Assembly (NCBI GenBank): GCA_027296925.1
Contig: JAPUIP010000450.1
Location: 1-17,156, forward strand
Direction of reading: 5' to 3'
Length of the DNA: 17,156 bases
DNA from: Candidatus Poribacteria bacterium
GTDB lineage: Bacteria; Poribacteria; WGA-4E; PCPOR2b
Part shown: positions 1 through 6,208 of the stretch, one piece after another
How the letters are laid out: each line of letters opens with the position of its first letter
How positions within the stretch are numbered: the first letter of the stretch is position 1
The notes under the pieces: generated by a model
What the model was told of the DNA's origin: nothing
Database searches by the model: none
The model's input: only the letters and a program-made list of their open reading frames with translations
Made by a program: the position numbers and the translations under genes

Positions 1-415
1 TCGGAATAAACACGCGCGATTGCCAATCGAAGGGATAGCCCCAACAAAAACCTGCATAACCTTGACTTGGAGTTTTAAGGAGCCAATTTATACACTGTCT
101 GGCTTGTTTCAGGTAACATTCTTGTTTTTCGGCGTGATATAAATTGATATAAGCACTTGCGAACAATCCCATTGCCTTGGCGTTGACTTGCTTTTTTATT
201 CTAAGGACCTTTCTGCAAACCATTGGAAATCTTGGCTCTAAAGAGAACAGAAGGCGCCTTTGAACTTTTTGGATTGGGCTCGCCTCACGACCAAGTTGTG
301 ATAGTTTGAACCAAACCGGATGCCCCTTTATATCGTAAGGATCATATCCAGCCCAGCCATTGGTATTGAGCCAGGCATCAAGTTTCTGTATAGCTGAAGA
401 TAAGATTTCATCCAT
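1..415 (-). CDS. Polysaccharide-locus (alpha/alpha)-type protein, N-terminal fragment (runs off the window)
   Basis: An open frame of 138 codons starts at the ATG at 415 and has no stop before the window edge, so only the N-terminal part is visible. It begins MDEILSSAIQKLDAW and contains NGWAGYDPYD (about residues 19-28), NAKAMGLFASAY (about 78-89) and CWGYPFDWQSR (about 124-134). This pattern is typical of a family found in bacterial and archaeal exopolysaccharide loci. It is often labelled 'delta-aminolevulinic acid dehydratase' in databases, although it resembles helical-toroid sugar-processing proteins rather than HemB. The start overlaps the end of the upstream glycosyltransferase by 8 nt, which implies translational coupling and membership of the same operon; no clear Shine-Dalgarno sequence precedes it. 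The biochemical role is not established. A function in modifying or processing the polysaccharide is inferred from context only. Confidence 0.75.
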   Translation of the reverse strand, partial: MDEILSSAIQKLDAWLNTNGWAGYDPYDIKGHPVWFKLSQLGREASPIQKVQRRLLFSLEPRFPMVCRKVLRIKKQVNAKAMGLFASAYINLYHAEKQECYLKQARQCINWLLKTPSQGYAGFCWGYPFDWQSRVFIP

Positions 416-1610
416 TGGCAAATCGTTCATAAACGCCTACGAGATCCACACCCGTCTTTGCCCAGTTATATTTTTCTAATATTGCCTTTCTGCCACTTGC
501 GCCCAACAGTTGTCTCTTATCGCGATCTATCAATTCTAGGCAACGTCTCGCAAAATCGTCGCAGTTTCCAGATTCAAAGACCAACCCGGCTTTCGTTTCC
601 CTCACAATTCGTGCAAGGGGTCTGCAACTACTAACGACCACAGGCTTCTCAAGGAGCATATATTGGAATAACTTATGCGGAACGGTTGCATCGGTGTGGG
701 GATTGGCGTGATGTGGCACAAGACAGATGTCACTCAAAGCGATGTACGTAGGCATCAGCTCAAACGGCTGCCAACCGGTGAATTCAACATAATCGCTGAC
801 ATTATGTGTGCGAACCAGTTCCTCCAGATCTGAACGGATGTTTCCATCGCCAACCAACAGGAGTTTGACATTTGGGATTTTCTCAATCAGTTGAGGCAGC
901 GCTCGAATTGGGACATCGATTCCTCTGTGCGAACCGAACCCACCAACGTAAGTGAGGACAAATTGCCCCTGATAACTATTGATGATCTCTGAATTGAGTG
1001 CCAGACCGGCGAAGTAATCAACATCCTCTGTGTTGGAAATTACAGTGATTTGTTCAGGGGGGAGATTGCAATCGTCAACCAACCGTGCCTTTGCTTCATC
1101 GACAACGACAATGACATGATCGACGCGCCGAACCGCTTGCGATTCATATTTTTTCCACCGATTCGTATTATAGGCAAATCGCCCCTTCAAGGTCTGCGGC
1201 GGATTATAAAATTGAATCGCAGCGGGATAGTTTTCATGGAGATCGGCGATGACTTGTATTTTCGATTCGCGAACGGCGTCCAGAGCGGATCGAAGCGGCG
1301 GCAGATCATGGACGTGCAGAATGTCAATCCCGTACGCTTGAATGAATGCTTTGATTTCCCGTATAAGCTTGGGATTTCGGAAGGCGAACAGATCGTTAAG
1401 ATTGTTCCACTTCTGTGCGAGAAAGTTGTCGGGGTACAAGAAGACTCGCCGATGGACGTGTATACCATGAACAGCTTGATCGCGCATTTCATCTGTGTCC
1501 AACCGACAGAGTAAATGCACCGTATGTCCCGCACGGATCAGGGTTCGTGCTTCCTTCTCAACTCGGATATCCGGCGGAAAACGCTGATCGAGAATCATTC
1601 CGATATTCAT
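408..1610 (-). CDS. GT4-family glycosyltransferase (GT-B fold)
   Basis: Predicted cytoplasmic or membrane-associated retaining glycosyltransferase that adds a sugar from a nucleotide-sugar donor to the growing polysaccharide. Numbered from the ATG at 1658, the N-terminal Rossmann half begins MNIGMILDQRFPPDIRVEKE at residue 17 and includes HVHDLPP (115-121) and DLHENYP (139-145). The C-terminal half has YVGGFGSHRGID (237-248), LLLVGDG (266-272), FTGW (293-296) and a donor-binding stretch, VPHKLFQYMLLEKPVVVS, at 326-343. I prefer the start at 1610 because family members begin with the first beta strand. The ATG at 1658 would add 16 residues of no recognisable kind. Neither start has a strong Shine-Dalgarno sequence. 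The gene follows the ABC-2 permease by 31-79 nt and overlaps the next gene by 8 nt. Donor and acceptor cannot be told from the sequence. Confidence 0.9.
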   Translation of the reverse strand: MNIGMILDQRFPPDIRVEKEARTLIRAGHTVHLLCRLDTDEMRDQAVHGIHVHRRVFLYPDNFLAQKWNNLNDLFAFRNPKLIREIKAFIQAYGIDILHVHDLPPLRSALDAVRESKIQVIADLHENYPAAIQFYNPPQTLKGRFAYNTNRWKKYESQAVRRVDHVIVVVDEAKARLVDDCNLPPEQITVISNTEDVDYFAGLALNSEIINSYQGQFVLTYVGGFGSHRGIDVPIRALPQLIEKIPNVKLLLVGDGNIRSDLEELVRTHNVSDYVEFTGWQPFELMPTYIALSDICLVPHHANPHTDATVPHKLFQYMLLEKPVVVSSCRPLARIVRETKAGLVFESGNCDDFARRCLELIDRDKRQLLGASGRKAILEKYNWAKTGVDLVGVYERFANG

Positions 1611-1689
1611 TGCACGATCGAGCTTTACCAGGACGTGTTGACGAATCTGATCGTCCATCCACGAGAATTGAAGATGCCATCAATCTGTC

Positions 1690-2475
1690 TCATATAAGAT
1701 CAGCGAAGGATCGTTCCACCTTCTTGAAGTAAAGCAACCCCACCACAAAAATGACAATGACCATAACTGTTGAGATTCCCAACGTCTGCCAATCTATTTC
1801 CTTCGTGGGAAACAGACTGGCACGACAGGCCTCGATAATACCGACCAAAGGGTTGAAGGCTGTCAACGGCCGAAAACGCTCAGGAATGAGGCTCGTAGGA
1901 TAAATCACCGGTGTCAAAAAAAGCCACAACTGAATCCCAAAGGGAATTGCATAGCGGAGGTCCCGGTAGCTCACATTGAGAGCGGCTAAGACCATACCAA
2001 CGCCGAGTGCAAGCAAGACTAAAGGGATAACCAGCACCGGCCAGAGCAGGAATCCCAGGCTGAATTGCACCTGGTAATACACGATCATCGCAAACAGGAT
2101 GATCGTCGCAATACCAAAGTCAACGAGGCCGCTTAACACAGATGCTGATGGGACAATAACCCGCGGAAAGTAAACTTTGGTAATGAGATCTGCATTGGTG
2201 ACAAGACTATTCCCGGAGTTTGTCAAAGCCCCAGAAAAATAGGTCCAGGGGAGCAAAGCGCAATAGGAGAAGATTGGATAAGGCATCCCGTCACTGGGTA
2301 TCTTCGCTAACTTTCCGAAAAAGATCGTAAACACAACCATTGTAAAAAAGGGTTGGATCACCGCCCACGCCACCCCTAATACGGTCTGCTTATAACGAAC
2401 CTTCACGTCTCGCCAGGCAAGAAAGTAGAACAGTTCTCGATAGCGCCAAAACTCTTTGAGCCACTCACTTTTCAT
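1690..2475 (-). CDS. ABC-2 type polysaccharide export permease (Wzm/KpsM/TagG-like)
   Basis: Inner-membrane subunit of an ABC exporter that moves lipid-linked or capsule polysaccharide out of the cytoplasm. The 261-residue protein has about six hydrophobic helices and the family signatures RYKQTVLGVAW (27-37), NADLITKVYFPR (94-105), NVSYRDLRYA (167-176), LTPVIYP (187-193) and FNPLVGIIEACR (207-218). The open frame could start further upstream at 2592, but that part overlaps the epimerase gene. The ATG at 2475 gives the family N-terminus (charged, then YFLAWRDVKVRY), lies 10 nt after the epimerase stop and has AAGG just upstream. The partner ATPase (Wzt/KpsT/TagH) usually lies next door but is absent from this window. 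It may lie beyond the left edge or elsewhere. Whether the substrate is the same polymer handled by the Wza/Wzc pair is unknown. Confidence 0.93.
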   Translation of the reverse strand: MKSEWLKEFWRYRELFYFLAWRDVKVRYKQTVLGVAWAVIQPFFTMVVFTIFFGKLAKIPSDGMPYPIFSYCALLPWTYFSGALTNSGNSLVTNADLITKVYFPRVIVPSASVLSGLVDFGIATIILFAMIVYYQVQFSLGFLLWPVLVIPLVLLALGVGMVLAALNVSYRDLRYAIPFGIQLWLFLTPVIYPTSLIPERFRPLTAFNPLVGIIEACRASLFPTKEIDWQTLGISTVMVIVIFVVGLLYFKKVERSFADLI

Positions 2476-2485
2476 AGCCTTGAAT

Positions 2486-3580
2486 CTACAATTTCGCCAA
2501 CGTCTCCGCAATCCGCTCCGCAGCGTGTCCGTCCCACAGTTCCGGAGGATGCCCCTGTTTGGCGTTGCCTGAAAGGATCTTCGCGGTTTCACGGAGAATG
2601 AGATCCGAATCGCTGCCGACCAGCGTGTTTGTGCCGTGTTCTACGGTTTCAGGGCGTTCCGTATTTTCGCGTAGCGTCAGACACGGCACGCCGAGCACTG
2701 TCGTTTCCTCCTGCATCCCCCCGGAATCCGTCAACACAAACTTGGCTTGCATCATTAGATTCAAGAATTGCAGGTATCCAATGGGCTCGATCACGCGGAG
2801 ATTGGTCATCGCATCCACCTGGCCCGTTAACCCAAACGCTTCGATCCGGCTGCGAGTCCGCGGGTGAATTGGGAAAAGGATCTGGATCTGCGCTTGAATG
2901 CGCTGCAAAGCTCCCAGGATGCTTTTCAGCGTATCAGGATTATCTACGTTATGCGGCCGGTGCATCGTCATCAGGACGTAATCTCGCGGCTGCAGGTCGA
3001 GCTCTGCGAGGATCTGTGTTTCTGCTGCGGCATCTTTTTGTAACATCAGGGTATCGATCATCACGTCCCCAACGAGGAAAATCTTCTCGTCCGGTATCCC
3101 TTCATGGCGGAGGTTTTTCACGCCAAATTCACTTGGCGGAAACAGGTAATCCGCGACTGTATCGGTGACAATGCGGTTAATCTCCTCCGGCATTGTCCGG
3201 TCAAAGCTGCGGATGCCCGCTTCTACATGCGCAACCGGGATCTGAAGCTTTGCCGATACAAGCGTACAAGCCATCGTTGATGTCACGTCCCCCACGACAA
3301 GCACCAGATCAAATTGCTGCTGTGTCACCACTTCTTCAAAGGCGATCATGATTTTTGCGGTTTGAACCGACTGGCTTGCTGATCCAACCTCCAGGTTGAC
3401 ATCCGGTTCAGGGATGCCAAGTTCTTTGAAAAAAATCTCCGACATGGCGTAATCGTAGTGTTGGCCGGTGTGAACGAGGTAAGGTTCCAGTTTGGGGAAC
3501 GCTCTCATCGCTCGAAGGATTGGAGCAATCTTCATAAAATTCGGACGTGCGCCGGCGATCAAGGCAATTTTCATGGTCAT
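2486..3580 (-). CDS. wecB: UDP-N-acetylglucosamine 2-epimerase (non-hydrolysing)
   Basis: Cytoplasmic enzyme interconverting UDP-GlcNAc and UDP-ManNAc, supplying ManNAc-type residues for surface polysaccharide. The 364-residue length is normal for the family. Visible motifs are the N-terminal nucleotide-binding GARPNFMKIAP (10-20), HTGQHYD (37-43), VGDVTST (96-102), HVEAGIRS (118-125), PEEINR (131-136), MHRPHN (206-211), and SGGMQEE (286-292) followed by RENTERPE (304-311). D98, E120, the PEE acid pair and H207 match the positions of the catalytic Asp, Glu, Glu and His of E. coli WecB. The start is either the ATG at 3580 (GGAG 4 nt upstream) or the ATG at 3574 (same GGAG, 10 nt). The two proteins differ by only two residues. 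It sits 10 nt upstream of the export permease and 154 nt after the PorV-like gene. Confidence 0.95.
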   Translation of the reverse strand: MTMKIALIAGARPNFMKIAPILRAMRAFPKLEPYLVHTGQHYDYAMSEIFFKELGIPEPDVNLEVGSASQSVQTAKIMIAFEEVVTQQQFDLVLVVGDVTSTMACTLVSAKLQIPVAHVEAGIRSFDRTMPEEINRIVTDTVADYLFPPSEFGVKNLRHEGIPDEKIFLVGDVMIDTLMLQKDAAAETQILAELDLQPRDYVLMTMHRPHNVDNPDTLKSILGALQRIQAQIQILFPIHPRTRSRIEAFGLTGQVDAMTNLRVIEPIGYLQFLNLMMQAKFVLTDSGGMQEETTVLGVPCLTLRENTERPETVEHGTNTLVGSDSDLILRETAKILSGNAKQGHPPELWDGHAAERIAETLAKL

Positions 3581-3734
3581 CAGACTCCATTATCAATGAA
3601 GGAGTCGCTATCACATAATTTGGGCATTTTGTCACTCTGAGCGCAACGAACGGTCTTCCGAACTGAAATTCTTCGGCTTGTCCACCCGCGGGTCGGGGAG
3701 CCGAGTGACCTGCATCAGAACGACATGGAGGTTA
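3581..3734. repeat. Intergenic gap with degenerate palindromic repeat
   Basis: This 154-nt gap inside an otherwise compact operon holds an imperfect inverted repeat. The left arm TGTCACTCTGAGCGC (3630-3644) and the right arm GCATCAGAACGACA (3712-3725) are reverse complements over most positions. The arm consensus resembles the TGTCATTCTGAGCG-type intergenic repeat seen many times over in diverse uncultured bacterial genomes. Between the arms lies TTCTTCGGCTTG, another phrase of that repeat class. I see no gene in the gap. The element could fold in the mRNA and affect expression of the downstream epimerase and permease, but that is inference. Confidence 0.5.
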
Positions 3735-4757
3735 TTAAATCGGTGGTTTCGGAAGACGACTCAGGAAGTCAACGATCAAGTAAGCTTCATGTTGATTGGC
3801 ATGAAGCTCTCGGTCAATATAAGTGTAGCCGATTCGCATCATGTTGTAATGAATCCCGATGCCGAGGGAAAGATCGCTGCCGGCGTCGCTTTCAGACGTA
3901 TATCCTGCTCGTACAGTTAAGACACCCGGCAAGCGAATTTCCGTTCCTAAACTGATTCGTGCAAAATCATCAATGAAGGACTTATCAACTTGCCCTGTGA
4001 TCTGGAAAGGCAGGGCATGGAGTTGGGAGCGATAAGCGGCTCCAAATTTGAGATTAAAGGGAATTTCGTGTTCATCCGGTGCCGATGAAAGCACAGACGC
4101 AAAAGATTTATCGAATCGCCGGGGATCGTAGCGAATCTTAACGTCCGGTCCAAAGTTTTGTCCGGCAAGCCCCAAAATCAGATTTCGACCGATCGGCTGC
4201 GCTAAAATCCCAAAATCGACAGCAATTCCGTCAAATGAGATCGGGCCATCTTTACTGAAAACTTTTCCGCCCATACCGATATAAATTCTGCTATCCGTTT
4301 GAAGTTGCCAGGCGTAAGCCACATTAAGGATCTGTTCCGCATCGTCCGAATCCGAAAAATGCGTCGAGTGGATGCCGCCGCCGACCGATCGACGGGTGCT
4401 CATCGGTTGTACGAATGCCAAAAACCCCTCCCGGGCCGTTTCGAGCTCGTCTACCGGCCGAGCGAAACTGAGCTGTGATACGCGAATCTGTGCAATGCCT
4501 GCCGGATTGTTTGCAATTGCGCTGCCATCGTCAGCAACGGCGACGAAGGCAGTGCCCATCCCTCTCGCTCTTGCGCCAAAGGTATCCACAACAAAAGCAA
4601 AGCTCTCATCGACCTGATCGGCTAAGTCCTCAAGTCGTTGAAGGTTTTCAGATTCATCGATTGTCTGCGTGAAGGCAGCGGATGTACCGCTGACGATCAG
4701 CCAGAACAGCACGCAGAATCGAATCGAGGCAAAAGCCAATCGATCTATCGAGATCAT
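3735..4757 (-). CDS. PorV/UPF0164-like outer-membrane beta-barrel protein
   Basis: Predicted outer-membrane protein of the FadL-like PorV/PorQ/UPF0164 group, 340 residues. A hydrophobic signal-like segment spans about residues 14-28 with small residues near 23-30. The mature N-terminus carries the group hallmark GARARGMGTAF followed by VADDGSAIANNPAGI (about 61-88). The rest alternates polar and hydrophobic residues as in beta strands, with glycines and aromatics at turns, and ends in strands such as GIHYNMMRIGYTYID. Group members are outer-membrane barrels; PorV serves type IX secretion in Bacteroidetes, but most homologues have no tested role. It lies 8 nt after the ligase stop, so it is in the polysaccharide operon. 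The only good Shine-Dalgarno (GGAGG, inside the ligase 3' end) is 15 nt from the ATG, longer than usual. A surface-assembly or secretion role is inferred. Confidence 0.85.
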   Translation of the reverse strand: MISIDRLAFASIRFCVLFWLIVSGTSAAFTQTIDESENLQRLEDLADQVDESFAFVVDTFGARARGMGTAFVAVADDGSAIANNPAGIAQIRVSQLSFARPVDELETAREGFLAFVQPMSTRRSVGGGIHSTHFSDSDDAEQILNVAYAWQLQTDSRIYIGMGGKVFSKDGPISFDGIAVDFGILAQPIGRNLILGLAGQNFGPDVKIRYDPRRFDKSFASVLSSAPDEHEIPFNLKFGAAYRSQLHALPFQITGQVDKSFIDDFARISLGTEIRLPGVLTVRAGYTSESDAGSDLSLGIGIHYNMMRIGYTYIDRELHANQHEAYLIVDFLSRLPKPPI

Positions 4758-4765
4758 AGTCAGAA

Positions 4766-6187
4766 TTATACGCCTCCGGATGTCGCATCGGCTTGCGTTA
4801 CAGTGTCGCCAAATGGCGTGGATTGCGGAGAAGCCATCTCCTCAGCTACTGCTTCGTCGGGTAAGTGCATCGTCTCGTACATCATTGCTACAATTCCAGC
4901 AAGAAACCAGAATGGTTCCATAATGCGCACAATGATAAATGTATTGGCGGTCAATGCGTGAAAAAGCAGTCCAATGTATCCGGCGACGAAGCCGAGACTA
5001 ACAATCTGATCTAGACGATGTGGACTTTCATGATACGTGCGTATCGCCATTCGATAGATGCGAAGAAGCAACCATAAAAAGCAGAATAAGCCGAGTATTC
5101 CTGTTTCAGCAAGCGCGCGAAAAAACTGCCCATCGATGAATCCACGGCCGGTGACCCCATAACCGAATACCGGTCGTTGGGGCCAATCACTGGTGAGGAT
5201 GCGCTTGTAGCTTTCAACCCGTTCAGCCGAAGAGGGATCGAGCTCGCCCGAGCTATAAGTGTAGGCGATCCGATCAAAGACATCGCCCAGATACGGCACG
5301 AAAAAAGGGGAAATGACAACGATCATCGCCAGGAGAAAAGCGAGGAACCGCCGACGTCTGCTGAACATAAAAAAGACAGCAAACATTGGAACAAACGCCA
5401 GGAAAGATGCTCGAGACAGCGTATACAGTAGCGGTACTGTAATGAGTCCTGCCAACCCACCGAAAAGCACCTTATACTTCAGCGTCTCGGTATAGATCAT
5501 GAAAGACAAGACGAGCGCAAGAATCAGCACGAGATAGCCACCAAATGTTCCCGGCTCGCCGGACTCTCCTTCAAAGGGTGCAGAAACGCGCACCCCGGCG
5601 CCAATCTGTGAAATGCCATACATTGCCGTAATGGCACAAGTTACCAGAATGGCGATGATGAAATTTCGCGCCTGTTCTCGGGTATTCACTGTATTTAGTA
5701 CCATAAAATAGACCAGAAAGTATTCAAAAAATTTGAGGACGAAAAAGAAGCCGCTCATGGTTGAGACGTTGCCGCGACATACGCCAAGTGCTGTTGAAAA
5801 CGCGCAAACCGCAATATAAGCAAAAATGGGCGCGCTCAGCGGGCTGGATTGCAGCAAGGCGAGTTCTTTATTCATCGCGGTTTTTGCGAACCATGTAAAT
5901 CCAAGGATCAGGAGAAGGAAGTCATCCACGCGAACAGTAACGTCGCGGGCGGCGGTTTCCATAATGGAAATTTCTGGGGAGAGTAACATGCTGAAGACGA
6001 GGATATAAAGCCCAATGGTCGTTCGGAGAAATGTGAGAATAAAGATCGTGAATCCCACAGCAACTGCGACCACCTGCCGCGGCGGAATTTGGGCAAGCGT
6101 CTTTCCCATTACGAACACGGTGAGTAATGCAACTGCCGCAAGGAGGATGAGAAGTAAACGAAAGAAGGTCGAGGCGGAGCTTTCCAT
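4766..6187 (-). CDS. O-antigen ligase / Wzy-type polymerase (Wzy_C domain membrane protein)
   Basis: Inner-membrane protein of 473 residues with about ten to twelve hydrophobic helices and a large extracytoplasmic loop. It belongs to the O-antigen ligase/polymerase superfamily, whose members either join polysaccharide to a lipid or protein acceptor or polymerise repeat units. Seen in the sequence: GTFGGYLVLILALVLSF (213-229), the basic SRASFLAF (258-265), a long loop of about 300-360 containing ERVESYKRIL and GYGVTGRGFIDGQFFRALAE, then TGILGLF (362-368). Order and loop position match Wzy_C proteins. The C-terminal tail after residue 440 is polar and acidic. It starts 21 nt after the kinase stop with no visible Shine-Dalgarno, so translation may depend on coupling. 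Sequence alone does not separate ligase from polymerase. In a Wza-Wzc operon a Wzy polymerase role is the more natural reading. Confidence 0.87.
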   Translation of the reverse strand: MESSASTFFRLLLILLAAVALLTVFVMGKTLAQIPPRQVVAVAVGFTIFILTFLRTTIGLYILVFSMLLSPEISIMETAARDVTVRVDDFLLLILGFTWFAKTAMNKELALLQSSPLSAPIFAYIAVCAFSTALGVCRGNVSTMSGFFFVLKFFEYFLVYFMVLNTVNTREQARNFIIAILVTCAITAMYGISQIGAGVRVSAPFEGESGEPGTFGGYLVLILALVLSFMIYTETLKYKVLFGGLAGLITVPLLYTLSRASFLAFVPMFAVFFMFSRRRRFLAFLLAMIVVISPFFVPYLGDVFDRIAYTYSSGELDPSSAERVESYKRILTSDWPQRPVFGYGVTGRGFIDGQFFRALAETGILGLFCFLWLLLRIYRMAIRTYHESPHRLDQIVSLGFVAGYIGLLFHALTANTFIIVRIMEPFWFLAGIVAMMYETMHLPDEAVAEEMASPQSTPFGDTVTQADATSGGV

Positions 6188-6208
6188 CGTATTTGGCAGT
6201 GGTTGTGC

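Noticed and set aside
1050..1514. Plus-strand frame of 154 codons.
   Set aside because: Antisense to the GT4 gene, whose motifs are unambiguous; no family resemblance.
2476..2592. Upstream extension of the ABC-2 permease frame (39 extra residues).
   Set aside because: It overlaps the epimerase coding region, is Arg-rich and unlike the family N-terminus; the ATG at 2475 fits better.
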